A stretch of DNA of 64,000 nt from Cyrtodaria siliqua (GCA_037043455.1 JAWPHD010006794.1:62001-126000), one strand, 5' to 3'. Numbered from the stretch's first letter, positions 46,611 through 57,970 are shown. Program-made: numbers and translations. Notes: a model not told the origin generated them from the sequence alone.

Positions 46611-46675
46611 CCTCTAGCAATTATATTTATGCCGTAGCTTTCGGCCTTGCGGCCTTCCTCAGTGGCAGCTAGAGG
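46611..46675 (-). ncRNA. hammerhead-ribozyme-like fold
   Basis: Read on the minus strand: an outer stem CCTCTAGC/GCTAGAGG (8 perfect pairs), the core CTGAGGA, a helix GGCC-GCAA-GGCC, then GAAA, then a short GC-TACG-GC hairpin followed by ATA. This matches the order of a type I hammerhead: CUGANGA, stem II, GAAA, short stem III, NUH. Weak points are one extra A before stem II and imperfect pairing at the cleavage-site end of stem III. Hammerheads with very short stem III are known from Penelope-like elements, and a fragment of such an element on the same strand lies 6 kb away. Self-cleavage is untested. Confidence 0.45.
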
Positions 46676-46698
46676 GATTATCTGAGGACATAAAATCC

Positions 46699-47442
46699 AT
46701 GAGGGAAGATCAAGGATCCATTAGGGAAAATCTCAAACTTATCCTTAAAAAGGATGAACTAGAAACATTTATTCAGAGCACTATTTCAAAAATCATTGCT
46801 GATATGAATGAAAGTATGGAGATGACAGTCTCTTTGAAAATTGAAGAAAAAACAAAGGACCTATCCAAAAAGCTGTTAAATTTGGAGAAAGAAAACGAAA
46901 GCTTAAAAAAGGAACTTGTGTCACTGAAAACTCAAATAAAAGATCAAAGTTTGAAAATTGATGCTTTTGATACAAGATCCAAAGACGCACTGGACAAGGC
47001 AAATTATAATGAACAATATTCGAGGAAAAAAAATATAAAGATCATGGACCTTACAGAGAAGCCATCAGAGTCTGAAGAAGACCTCATTAAGGAGGTAACG
47101 GCGCTTTGGCAGAAGGAGGGTATCACCATTGACCCGTCTAAAATAATGGCCATTCATCGAATACCTGGAAAGCCTGGCCACTCAAAACCTGTGCTTATCA
47201 AGCTCGTTAACAATAATGAGAAAACGAAGGTGATGAGGCACAGGTCAGCGTTCAAGGCGAGAGGACACCGACTAGTGGATGATGTGACGCGTCTTATTGC
47301 AGAATTAATTAGGCACCTATCCGACCACAACCAAATTGAACAGGCCTGGTACTTCAATGGTGCAGTGTATGGGAAGACCACCTCTGGAACTCGACACAAG
47401 TTTGACATGTACGACAACATTCGGGACGTAATCCAGAAATAA
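46699..47442 (+). CDS. LINE ORF1 protein (RNA-binding)
   Basis: 247 residues. Residues about 15-95 are heptad-rich and charged (LSKKLLNLEKENESLKKEL), a coiled coil for trimerisation. Residues about 110-185 look like the RRM fold of L1 ORF1p (KNIKIMDLTEKPSESEEDLI; IMAIHRIPGKPGHSKPVLIK), followed by a C-terminal domain (HRSAFKARGHRLVDDVTRLI). This is the Transposase_22/L1 ORF1 architecture: it binds element RNA to form the particle in which ORF2 acts. The start at 46,699 is the first ATG, but the frame is open upstream and reads naturally from about 46,664, so the true N-terminus may be missing. A 942-bp AT-rich spacer separates it from ORF2. Confidence 0.8.
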   Translation: MREDQGSIRENLKLILKKDELETFIQSTISKIIADMNESMEMTVSLKIEEKTKDLSKKLLNLEKENESLKKELVSLKTQIKDQSLKIDAFDTRSKDALDKANYNEQYSRKKNIKIMDLTEKPSESEEDLIKEVTALWQKEGITIDPSKIMAIHRIPGKPGHSKPVLIKLVNNNEKTKVMRHRSAFKARGHRLVDDVTRLIAELIRHLSDHNQIEQAWYFNGAVYGKTTSGTRHKFDMYDNIRDVIQK

Positions 47443-48384
47443 ATACATTTGATGTAGTGACAGTAATTTTGTCAGTGTCCCATAACATGCAAAGACATAA
47501 CAGGATTTATTGATTTTTCTGGATACTATTTTAGTTTTTGTATAATTTATCATAATTGCTTAGGGCTGAATGTGTTAATACAACTGTGCTTTAAATTAAA
47601 TTATTTACCTGCAGGATTAACTCTGAATAAAATATGGATTATAAGTGTGAAAAGTTTATAATGTATTTGATGGATATTAATGCAAAATGGAGTTAAATGA
47701 ATATCTACTGGTGATTTTTTTTTTCTCTGTTTTTTTCCGTAAGTATACCCCCTGATACTATTATATAATGTCAGTTTTGTTATGTGACATTGTCCCGTTT
47801 TCTATTTGGAGGTTGTAGTTTTTTTGTTTTTTTTGTTGTTTATATTCTTGTTCTTTTAATATATATAAATGATGACTATGAGTAAGCTATTGCTTATGGA
47901 CGTCTTTATCAAATAAATATACATGACATTGAATGCAAATAAGTAAAATAAATATTTTTTATTTATCTTATTTATTTTTTTTTATATTGAATTTCTTTTT
48001 TATAAAAAAAATGAAATCTCTGGTTTATTTCAGATTGTAAAATTCGTTTTACAACAATACTAGTATGCTTTTTTCAATAATGATTGTGTAATCATTCTGT
48101 TAGGTTTAATTTCCACTAAACCACATGTTTTACGTTTATTTATAAGCTAACAAAAAACAGAAAATAAATACTAAGTTACCTTCACATATAAATAAAATCA
48201 CAGAACAAATCTTTTTAATAATAAAATATTATAATAGTATTTGAAGTAGGTTTAACCGGATTGTGATGTTTTTGTTATATCACATGCAGAATTGTTTTTT
48301 TTTGCAGCTATTCGTGTTTTCGTGTTTTGTTTGTTATGTTCTCTCTATACTGGTCATGTTCTCTGACCTGCTATATCCCCATAG
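47443..48384 (+). other. LINE inter-ORF spacer
   Basis: Very AT-rich, with T-runs and no open frame of note. Unusually long for an inter-ORF spacer of mammalian L1, but part of the same element. Confidence 0.6.
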
Positions 48385-51300
48385 ATGACGGATGTCAATA
48401 TTCTGTCTGTTAACTGTCAGGGCCTTGGGTCAGCTGAAAAGCGACTAGATGTTTTTAACTATATAAAAACCAAAAAATGTCATATATATTGTCTACAAGA
48501 CATACACTCAACACCTGTAACTGAGAAGTTTATTCGTTCAGAATGGGGTAATGATTGCATTTTTAGCTCAGGTAAATCAAATGCACGAGGAGTAGCTGTA
48601 CTATTTAGCAAAGACCTAGACTGAAAAGTACATAATTATATATCTGACCCTGAAGGAAATTTTATAACTGTTGACATAACTGTTAATAACAAGAGATTAA
48701 CCCTTATTTCACTTTATGGCCCAAATACGGATTCCCCATCATTTTTTGATAAGGTTATGAAAACTGTAGAGACCATGAATAATAATAATAATGACATGAT
48801 TTTATGCGGCGACTACAATTTGGTCCAAGATCCTGAAGTAGATTATGATAATTATAAGGCTATTAATAATAAAAATGCGCGTATAAAATTATTAGAAATA
48901 ATAACTTGCTATAATCTAACTGACCCATATAGAGAGTTTTATCCAAATCTAAGAAGGTATACATGGAGAAAAAAAACACCATTAAAGCAAGCAAGACTGG
49001 ATTTCTTTTTAGTTTCTGAAAATCTTTTATCATCAGTAAACAAGTGTACTATTGAAGCTAGCTATCGATCAGACCATTCAATTACTATGTTGAACTGCAA
49101 CTTTAACGAATTTGTAAAGGGCAAGTCCCTTTGGAAACACAATAATTCACTTCTAAACGATATTGAATATCTGAATATAATGAATAATAAAATAAATGAA
49201 ATTAAATTACAATATGCGCTTCCAGTCTATAATATTGATAATATTGACAATATACCAAATGACCAAATTCAATTTACTATTACTGACCAATTATTTTTGG
49301 ATACATTATTGATGGAATTAAGAGGAAAATCAATATCATATTCATGCTACAAAAAAAAAGTAAATGAAAAACGTGAAAATGATCTTATTCTTGAAATACA
49401 ACATTTAGAACAAAGACTTACCCCTGATCAAATACCTGCTTTAGATCAGTTAAAAGATGAATTAATATTACTTCGCCGGCAAAAAATGAATGGTTTTCTT
49501 ATTAGGTCCCGAGCGCAATTAATAGAAGATGGGGAAAAACCAACCAAATTTTTTTGTAATCTAGAAACTCACAATTTTACTAGTAAAATTATACCGAAAA
49601 TTGAAAAATCTGATTGGAGCATAATCACAGATCAGAAAGATATTTTAAAGGAAACTGAAACGTTCTACAAATCTTTATACTCTAGCATAGATATAAAATT
49701 AGAAACAATAGATTTAGATAAAGAATTGTCAGGTCTTAGTGTGCCTAAATTAAGTATGGAGGAATCTAATTCATTAGAGGGTCTATTAACATTTCAGCAA
49801 GTATCTTTATCACTTTTTGGTATGAAAAACAACCGCTCTCCAGGCTCTGATGGTTTTGGGGCTGACTTCTTCAAAGTATTTTGGAATAGATTAGGTCATT
49901 TTGTTGTAAGAGCTATAAATTGTGGGTATATTAATGGGGAACTGTCTGTAACACAGAAAGAGGGTATTATTACACTTATCCCTAAAGATAACAAACCAAG
50001 AAGATTTTTAAAAAATTATAGGCCAATTTCTCTTTTAAACTGTGTATATAAAATTGCTTCAGGGACCATTGCTAATAGAATAAAATCTATATTATATAAA
50101 CTAATTAATGAAAACCAAACGGGTTTTATTGCTGGGCGATATATGGGGGAAAACACTCGAATGACATTTGATATAATGCAGTTTGCAGAAGAAAACAATT
50201 TACCAGGACTCATTTTGCTTGTGGATTTTGAGAAGGCATTTGATTCTCTTTCATGGAAATTTATCTACAGTGTTCTTAAATATTTCAATTTTGGTAACTC
50301 AATAATATCATGGGTGAAAGTTCTATACAGAAATGCTAAACTGGCTGTAAATCAAGGTGGCAATTTATCTGTTTTTTTCAGCATAGGCAGAGGGTGCCGT
50401 CAGGGCGATCCATTATCACCTTATATATTTATCTTATGCGCTGAAATATTAGCAATAAAACTACAAAATAATAAAAAGATTAAAGGAATATCTATAAATG
50501 ACATGGAATATAAACTATCGCAGTTTGCCGACAATACTTCTATTTTTCTGGACGGGTCAGACACTTCACTTAATGAAGCTCTCTATGAACTTTCTGCTTA
50601 TGCCAACATTTCTGGACTTAGAGTGAATTTTGATAAGACACAGGTAGTTTGGATTGGTACAAAAAAATTTAGTACAGACTCAATTAAAACCAGGTGGAAA
50701 TTAGCATGGGGCAGCAACCAATTTAAATTATTAGGTATACATTTTAATGTTGACCTTGACAAGATAATTGATATAAATTACAATGATAAGATAGAAAAAA
50801 TACAGAATCTAATTAAACTTTGGAAACGCAGATATCTTACACCAATTGGTAAAATAACAGTAATTAAAACAATATTACTACCCATTCTTAATCATTTATT
50901 TATTTCATTGCCTAATCCAAAAGATTCAATTATTAAAAAAATCAATGACATTTTTTATGAATTCTTATGGGAGGGACCAGCAAAAATAAAGAGAAGCATT
51001 TTAATCAAACAATATAATGAGGGTGGTCTGAAAATGATCAATCTCAAAGCATTTATATATGGACTTAAGGCAACTTGGATTAGAAGACTTACTCTTAAAG
51101 GTGGACAGTGGCAAAATACAGTAACACATATAATAAATATAAACAAACTAACAAACTTGGGCACAGGCTATTCAGAATTATTAATACAAAAGATGACCAA
51201 CCTATTTTGGAAGGATGTATTGAAAGCATACATGGATATTTTAGATATTAATAAGAGCATTTTATGTGCCAACAATTGTTTAACAACTTCACTATTTTAT

Positions 51301-52170
51301 AACCATAATATCTTAGTTGGAGGTAAAGTAGTATTTTACAAATCTTGGTATGAAAAGGGTATTTACTACCTTAATGATTTAATAGATGAAAATGGATTTT
51401 TTTATTCTGTTGAGGAATTTAATAACTTATATAATTTAAATGCTTGCTTTTTAGCATATAACGGAAATATTGCAGCAATAAAAACTTATATTACGAAAAA
51501 TATTCCCACACAATCGATAAACAAAATACCAAATCCAATTCTTCCTTTCAATATGTATCCATTTCTTAATAGTAAAAATGGATCTCGGGATCTGTATAAT
51601 ATTCTTAACCAAAACCCGAGTAAACCAACTTCAAAACCCAAATGGGAGGAAATGTATAATATAGAAGAAGAAACATGGAACGATATATACCTGTCTCCTT
51701 TTAAATCCTCAACAAGTACAGTATTACAATGGTTTCAAGTACGGGTAAATCATAGAATACTTCCAACTAGACGATTTCTACACAAATTCAACATCACTGA
51801 TAGTTCACTGTGCAAGGATTGTCAACAAGAGGAAACATTAATCCATATGCTTTGGTATTGTCCTGAAACGCAATCTATACTTAATAAATTAAAAATGTGG
51901 TTGTCCAGTAATGACATATACTTAAATTTTACTGAAGAATCATTTATTTTTAACATTGGTAACACATTAACACCAGCCGACTTGTACATATTACTTGAAA
52001 TGAAATATTATATTTTCAGTACCAAACATTTACAAAATAAACTGTCTATAGAGGCATTCAAAAATAGGATAATAAAGTCGTTTAAAATTCTAGAATGTAT
52101 AGCAGCACAAAACAATGCTTTCGAACCATTTGAAAAAAAATGGAACAAATACATGAACCTTTTAAAATAA
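48385..52170 (+). pseudogene. LINE ORF2 endonuclease-reverse transcriptase, disabled
   Basis: Counting through the stop, 1,261 codons. An APE-type endonuclease comes first (NILSVNCQGLG; CLQDIHS; LCGDYNLV; ARLDFFLVS; YRSDHS). Then the reverse transcriptase (NNRSPGSDGFGADFF; ISLLNCVYKI; GFIAGRYMGENTR; LLVDFEKAFDSL; GCRQGDPLSPYIF; QFADNTSIFLDG; LGIHF), and a C-terminal CCHC cluster (CKDCQQEETLIHMLWYC). Two lesions: an in-frame TGA at 48,622-48,624 splits the endonuclease after 79 codons, leaving the long frame 48,757-52,170; and the catalytic motif reads FADN instead of FADD (Asn codon at 50,533), removing one metal-binding aspartate. Otherwise almost intact, suggesting recent insertion. Confidence 0.88.
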
Positions 52171-52706
52171 TTTTGTTGCATAAACAAGCGAGGAGCTCAC
52201 CCCTAAAATTGGTGTTTTAGGTTTTATTCAGCCCAAGAATCTGACAACTATCGGATAAAATATACATGTACATTAAAAATTAAGCTAAGTAGGAGAGATG
52301 TGGTCATGTAGAGAGAGCATTAAGAACTAAAACCTTCTTTTCTTTTTTTTCATTTGTATTTTTTTCTATCTTTCTCCCCTTAAAACAAACGTACTATATT
52401 CATTTGTGTTTTTTTGTTGTTTTTTTAATTTATAAAAATGGCTATACATGTAAATTAATATAATATAGAAAAACACATACAATTTAATGTTTAAAAAATG
52501 TAAAGACTACCGCTTTATACAGATTTTATTATATGAAAGTCAAGTATTATAATAATATGTATATATAATCAGTTTTATATGTTTGTTTGTAAGGCGTGCA
52601 GTGGAATGGTCCTCCCCGACCCACAACATGCCAAATTACGGGGAGAATAAATGGGTCATCATACTGGTGACTGAAAAAAAACAAAAAAAAAAAACAAAAA
52701 AAATGA
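52171..52706 (+). other. LINE 3' UTR and A-rich tail
   Basis: T/A-rich untranslated stretch ending in runs of A broken by single C (52,676-52,703), directly followed by the 9-bp duplication. A minus-strand frame of 63 codons here is spurious. Confidence 0.7.
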
Positions 52707-52740
52707 ATATACAAAGTAAAACGGAACTGACGCAACATTA

Positions 52741-53106
52741 TTAAGCGACGTCGTTTGGCGCGCTATTCCTTAGTATTGATGCCGTACGGCTTAAAAATTC
52801 TGAGATTATTCTTCCATAAGCCCTCGATTGTTTTTCGGTACAATCTTCCCCATGCAGTTTTTTGAGGTCCATCACCATAAAGTCATTAACGCTACTGCCT
52901 TCACTATAAAAATGGGCACCTACCGGGTCCTCATGCTTGATCCTGATTCTGGATAAATTTAGTAGGCGGCTTTGATATAGTGTATCTCCCGTCTCTCCAA
53001 CATAAATGTAGTTATTGCAGGTCTTGCAAAATACTGCATGTACAACGTTGGTAGTCTTACAGTCTATATAGTTACGGACGTTGTATACGTTTCCGTCGTT
53101 GCACAC
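52741..53106 (-). pseudogene. Penelope-like element, C-terminal GIY-YIG endonuclease fragment
   Basis: 121 codons with CNDGNVYNVRNYIDCKTTN, VVHAVFCKTCNNYIYVGETG, KHEDPVGAHFYSEG and an RNSAPNDVA stop. 'V.Y.I.C..C...YVGET..TL' followed by 'H...HF' is the GIY-YIG nuclease of Penelope-like retroelements, including the preceding Cys pair. The usual Arg after the YVGET block (L..R) is displaced (LYQSRLL), so activity is doubtful. The reverse-transcriptase part to the right (53.1-53.3 kb) is gone. The LINE lies just downstream in this strand's sense, at the element's 3' end. Confidence 0.75.
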
Positions 53107-53239
53107 AAAAACCGTATGAACAGTTTAGTTTTCAATAGGGATAAAACACATTTATCGAATAAAATTGAAATTATAATCAATTTGACAATCGGATTACATT
53201 TAGTCTCTGCCAAAAAGAACGTGTTCAAAATTTGAGAAA

Positions 53240-53935
53240 TTTATGGTGGAAAAAAAAAGTTTTATTGGCATTTAGAATAGGTATATTCATAAATGTCGTA
53301 TAGTATAAAGTTTACGGCAATATTTGTGCCTACTATGTGAAGATGATTTAATTAAACGATACAATAATGTGTCTTAACAGCAGTGCACTTACAATCGGAG
53401 AAATGTGTCACTAATAATAATATATTAGTATTTCTGAATCAGAATGTGTCACTATTATTATTTCTTATTTTATCATCGTAGCGGTTTAAAAACGCATTTA
53501 TCTCTCTGACTGAACAACTGAATATTCCCACTTTCTGTAGCAGCATTAAATCAATGTTTTGATTTACATAACTTGGAAAGAAACTGGAACATGAAATCAG
53601 GGCAGAAACGTGCGCGTGTATGTGGATTGGCGGGGGTTGTGTGGGTATGCCGAGGCGGGGATGATATTTAAAAGTAGCGCCCCCTCCATTGCAATCATAT
53701 TGCGCTTTCTTTTTATCGCAAATCACCCATTATAAATATTGTAACTTGAAAATAACGACGCTTTATCGGAGGCGTTAAACATATAATAGTAATAACAATA
53801 ATAATAATAACTATACTAATTTAAGTTTTCTATATAATTAAGACCCCTATAGGATCATATTTCAACGATTTTTTTTCTTTCTAAAGCGTGTCGACCAGTT
53901 TATGACTTTAACATTCGTAACATTGGTATAAATAA
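53240..53935. other. non-coding stretch
   Basis: A 95-codon minus frame at 53,439-53,726 shows no domain. A short 'aataatagtaataacaataataataataa' tract occurs near 53,785. Nothing else recognised. Confidence 0.35.
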
Positions 53936-53939
53936 AAAC

Positions 53940-54125
53940 TTACTCCACCAGGGATACCGTTACCATAAACTTCGAAAATGTATTATTGTTAGTGTTTGCT
54001 TGAAACTGGGACCATACACCACTGGCCATGGAATGGTATGAAAATACCTCATTGGAGGTTCCATGTTCATCGTCAAATGCATAACATCTTCGGGATGACT
54101 CAAATTGTCGCACTATTGACATTTT
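53940..54125 (+). pseudogene. second copy of the chitin-binding-like relic
   Basis: After an acceptor-like 'cttactccaccag' the plus strand reads GYRYHKLRKCIIVSVCLK and later WYENTSLEVPCSSSNA, a stop, then HLRDDSNCRTIDIL. The last part aligns at DNA level with 3,600-3,700 ('atgcataacatcttcgggat' against 'atgcatgccatcttccggat') and is followed by the same family A repeat. Frames are broken. The domain assignment is tentative. Confidence 0.35.
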
Positions 54126-54129
54126 GTAT

Positions 54130-54950
54130 ATTAAGCTCTGCTTAACCCAGGGCTACAGGACGTGAATGGTAGCAAGCATATTTCAATACCGTTCATGTCT
54201 TAATCAAACCGATACTGGAATACTTTTTTTATTTATCGGTGATTTCTAAATTTCTTCTTTCGTACTTTTTCTTTATCGCTACCCAGATCTACTTTAAAAG
54301 TACAAAAGTAATTTAAGAACTATTCGGCGACAGTTGATCACCATTTGACTTCTATGGTGGTGCTTTTTACAAACTTCGTAAGATCCTAGGTCAAATTATC
54401 AAAACAGTTTATGGTCAACCCTATCTGACTGCATGCTCATTGGTTGTCCGTTGACCGTTTCACCGTGGCTACGCTTTACTCTTGTCATAAATAGTATCTT
54501 GTCGTGACCTTAACTCTCGTGTTGCTCTGGTTTCTGCCACGTCATTGAAGAGTACTTGCTCTGTGGCTTTCTAGGCTTTTGTTTTCTTTATTTATATATA
54601 CATTATCATCTTCATGTCTTACGTAGATTGCCTTTAAATGCCTAGTTTGTTGGAAGATCTGGTGGGAATTTATTTATTTACACTACCCCCTTTCAGTGGG
54701 ATGACAATAGGGGCAGAGTGAGGTTTGGTGCACCATAGAACCTGGTTTTATCCATCAGCGACATTTTTTCCACTGATCATTCCATGACGATACTCCTGGT
54801 GTCAACCCAATATGTAAATGTGTCTCATGTTGTGTTTTTATGTATGCATGTAATTGTTGTTTCTTTGGAATGAGTGCTTTTTTGATGGCTGAGTTCTGTG
54901 AATGCTACATATCCTGTTCGTTTGTAGCTATCATTTATTACAATCCTCCA
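54130..54950 (+). repeat. dispersed repeat family A, long copy (+)
   Basis: Collinear with 3,700-4,520 (see that entry), from 'ctctgcttaacccagggct' to 'ctacatatcctgttcg'. Substitutions and indels are frequent, so the copies are old. Confidence 0.6.
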
Positions 54951-55299
54951 TGTTAACCTCCCATATATTGCTATTTAATAGTTAACGCTGTCGTACGCTA
55001 TTGTAATGATACATCCTGGAGTGACGTCAACGGAAGGCAGCATTGTTTCCCAATCTTATCATCACGGAATGAATGTATTTCTCATAATAAAATCCGACGT
55101 CACAGAAAATTTACTATGATAAATACAATTATATTGTTTTTTCCCATTACCAACACGTTATGCGCAAATGAATCGGTGAACACTTTATTAGAATTTGTAT
55201 TACGTTATTTATATTTTTAAAATGTGGATGTAATGTGCAATATATTTAATATCTTTGTTGACCATGATGTGTTACTTAAATCATAACTGGTTAAAAAAT

Positions 55300-55503
55300 A
55301 AATAAAAACATGTTTAAAACCTTTTTTTACTGAAAACAAATGCGATAACAGGTTTAGAACCTATTAGAATTTTTATTTTACAATATATGCACTTGTTTTA
55401 AGCCGAAATTAAGGTTTAATTTCATACCCCAGCCAACCCCGTTTTTGCTTCTTGGAGAAGGGGTTGGATGGGGTATGAAAGTTAATACTCGGATCACGTA
55501 ATG
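55300..55503. mobile_element. MITE family D, truncated inverted copy
   Basis: The complement of copies at 36,251 and 43,759. It ends 'tactcggatcacgtaatg' at 55,503 and carries 'gaaggggttggatggggtat'. The other terminus is missing. Confidence 0.75.
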
Positions 55504-55504
55504 G

Positions 55505-55905
55505 ATGCAAACGTTTACAGGTAATAAAGTAGTAGTCATTCACAACAAACAACAATCACAATGATAAACTAGAACGAATTTGACGGCGCGTCATCGCAAA
55601 ATACCCACATTTTCTTCACACAGGTAAATTTCCTTTAACCCTGTATCCATTTTAGATGTAATTGTTTTGATCGATCTTTGATACTCAGATCAGAAATAGT
55701 ATTATGAAATTGAATGAAAAAAATGATTAGGGTATTTCTGTATTTGGACTTTTGACCCCTATCCCAGAGTCCCATGATGACCCCTGGAGCAAATTATACT
55801 AATATTCCAAAAAATCATGAAATTTTATTGAGAAAGAAAAATAGATATTTGACCACATTTACCTCTCTCCCCTCACCGACCCAATAACTTCACTACCCTC
55901 CCCTC
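55505..55905. other. non-coding stretch
   Basis: No gene seen. 'cccctcaccgacccaata' near 55,867 resembles the inner end of the GGCC-ended element at 33,030, perhaps a small fragment. Confidence 0.35.
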
Positions 55906-55913
55906 CCACCCTC

Positions 55914-55934
55914 ACCCCCCCCCCCCCCCCCCCC
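55914..55934 (+). repeat. C homopolymer of about 20 bp
   Basis: An almost pure run of C, preceded by C-rich 'ctcccctcccaccctcac'. Its exact length is probably unstable and hard to sequence. The complement could form a G-quadruplex. Confidence 0.9.
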
Positions 55935-55984
55935 TACACACATACCCAGCCCCACAGTATATACACTGTAATCTCCTCATCAAA

Positions 55985-56275
55985 AATGTTCATTTGAGAC
56001 ATAATTTTTAAAAAAAATTGACTCAATGTTACCCTCTCACCCACCACCGTCCTGAATTTTAAATAATAAATCATCTGACTTGCTGTGTATTCCCTTTCAT
56101 AGACGACTCTTATACCAATTAATGTGCAAAAGTATGACAAAATGACACCGTAATTGAATTTATTAGTGTATTTGATGCCTCTCTCCGTCCAGGCCCCACC
56201 GATGACGTAGGAGGAAAACAAATCCCATCATCATAATGTTTCATTTGAGACATAATTATCAAAATAAATATATAT
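55985..56275 (+). repeat. dispersed repeat family E, copies 1 and 2
   Basis: 'atgttcatttgagacataat' (55,986) recurs as 'atgtttcatttgagacataa' (56,236) and as 'atgttcctttaagacataat' (57,706). The unit continues through a C-rich stretch to 'cttttatagacga', 'tgcacaaaatgatgtataaa' and 'atttgatc..tttgacccc', about 200-250 bp. Further units at 57,600-57,970. Confidence 0.6.
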
Positions 56276-56775
56276 ATACTCTGTTAGACCGCATAGAGCT
56301 CCCGACGCATACTAACTCCCCGGAAAGCCATATGCATCGAGGAACACATCAACTTTAAAATGGGTCTTTCTTCTTGACGCAAAGTGCTCCCCACTGCCGA
56401 TACTGATTGTTATACTCACAGTCACTGTTATCAGTACGTGGCTTGCGCAGTCGACGAAACGTATTTTGGTTTTACCTAGTTGGCCCCCAGTGAATGTGCT
56501 CCATAATTATATCACACTGCGTTTTATGGTGGAGATGTTATCACCATGTCACTAATCTCATACGCATTTATCATTTTGCCGAGAAAATCCGTTTTAATCG
56601 GGACTCCGATCTCTCGGGTCATAATCTAATCGACATGTTAAGCCCAAAGATAACTTTTAACCTACATTGATGAGAGGCAAATAATCGCAAGTTTTAGAAC
56701 ATAGATGATTATTCGGATGATGAATTGTAATGATTGTTCTCGACGTCGACGTCAGATGATTATCTGATATCACTA

Positions 56776-56783
56776 TGATGATG

Positions 56784-56814
<31 letters not shown>

Positions 56815-56898
56815 CAATCATCCACAAATCATCATCATCAGCATCTTCATCATCACAATAATCATCATCATCATCACAATAATTATCATCACCATGAT
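56776..56898 (+). repeat. (CAT)n microsatellite, interrupted
   Basis: 'atcatcatcatcatcatcat' and variants with 'cacaatcatc'. On the minus strand it is (ATG)n and gives a Met/Asp-rich pseudo-frame. Confidence 0.9.
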
Positions 56899-57000
56899 CT
56901 ATAAAAAGATAAACGATGCATTTTGACACGCCCTCTTTCTTCCACTAGTAATAAGCCTAAATTTGAAAATGCATAAAAGGGAATGGGCATACTGTTCATC

Positions 57001-57052
57001 CTTAGATGATGATGAAGATGATGATGATGATGAGATGAAATGATGATAATGA

Positions 57053-57097
<45 letters not shown>

Positions 57098-57115
57098 GTG
57101 ATGATGATGATATGA
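57001..57115 (+). repeat. (ATG)n microsatellite, interrupted
   Basis: 'gatgatgatgatgatgatga' and variants. The inverted counterpart of the (CAT)n block. Confidence 0.9.
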
Positions 57116-57429
57116 TCATGATGATATTGATTACGTCCACAATGATGGTGATTGTTGTTCTGATGTTGTAAGTAGTTGATATTAATACAAAGAGGAGCTG
57201 AATGCGGGACGATCGGGCATATTGACGCATTGAGCTCCTCGGATGGCTCTGTGGAACAGGAGCTGTATGCAGTTCTTTAAATCGACGCATATGGCTCCTT
57301 GGGGAGCTGTATGCGTCTTAGGAGCTCTAAGCAGCGCTACAATGCTCCAAATCCCCCACCCGCAACACCCCCCCAAACAAACCCAACACCCTCGGGCCCC
57401 CGGGCAGACGTTCCCGAGTGTTCGAGTCG

Positions 57430-57970
57430 AAATAATAAAATCGTTTGATAGTTGTTTTTTTTGTGTTTTTTTTCTTCTTTTTTTCTCACGCTTAATATTT
57501 ATTGTTCTAAACACTCGGAAGAAATGTGAAAGAACTAATCACAATTGAATGATATTTAAAAGAACGTTGACCCTTTAGAAGGTTGTACTAACAATAGTAC
57601 GGAAGCCATCCGATCTTGTTGTTTATCTTTTCATAGACGATTACTACACATGTATTTGACCGTTTGACTCCCCTGAGGAACCCTGGGTGCGGAGCCATCT
57701 TCATAATGTTCCTTTAAGACATAATACAGAAAAAACACAGAAAAAAAACGACCCCCAAATCCCCTCATCAACACCCCCGCCCCTCCCACCCCTGACCCCC
57801 GGGCAACGTCCGAGTTTGCGAAATAATAAAATCGTTTGATATGCTGTTTTATCTTTTATAGACGATTACATATACCAAGTTATGCACAAAATGATGTATA
57901 AAATGACAGTGTAATTAAATTATAGTGAATTTGATCTTTTTGACCCCGTTGAGGACCCCCTGGACTTGAA
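57430..57970 (+). repeat. dispersed repeat family E, further copies
   Basis: 'aaataataaaatcgtttgat' at 57,430 and 57,820; 'tttatagacgattac' at 57,854 with 'tttcatagacgattac' at 57,630; 'gatctttttgaccccgttga' at 57,932 with 'tgaccgtttgactcccctga' at 57,657. Two or more tandem-like units. Confidence 0.6.

Larger units (their letters stand above)
46610..52706 (+). mobile_element. L1/Tx1-type non-LTR retrotransposon (LINE), inactive copy
   Basis: Two open reading frames in LINE order (ORF1 coiled-coil/RNA-binding, ORF2 endonuclease-reverse transcriptase), a 3' UTR and an A-rich tail (52,676-52,703). The 9-bp direct repeat ATATACAAA is found at 46,601-46,609 and immediately after the tail at 52,707-52,715, consistent with target-primed insertion. 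ORF1 lacks an obvious upstream start beyond 46,699 though its frame is open from 46,618, so the copy may be slightly 5'-truncated. ORF2 has an in-frame stop and a changed catalytic residue, so the copy cannot retrotranspose by itself. Confidence 0.88.
56285..57350. mobile_element. foldback element with (CAT)n and (ATG)n arms
   Basis: The outer left arm 'gagctcccgacgcatacta' and 'actccccggaaagccatatg' (56,297-56,335) is complemented on the right by 'catatggctccttggggagc' and 'tgtatgcgtcttaggagctc' (57,288-57,328). Inside, the (CAT)n-rich block (56,780-56,895) mirrors the (ATG)n-rich block (57,001-57,110) around a centre near 56,950. The insertion appears to interrupt repeat family E. Acidic or His-rich open frames here are microsatellite artefacts. 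No transposase. Confidence 0.6.

Noticed and set aside
56657..57290. Asp/Met-rich and His-rich proteins
   Set aside because: Direct translations of the (CAT)n/(ATG)n microsatellites.
56235..57970. rRNA or other structured RNA in the C-rich or G-rich tracts
   Set aside because: No conserved rRNA or snRNA core is visible; the tracts are low-complexity parts of dispersed repeats.
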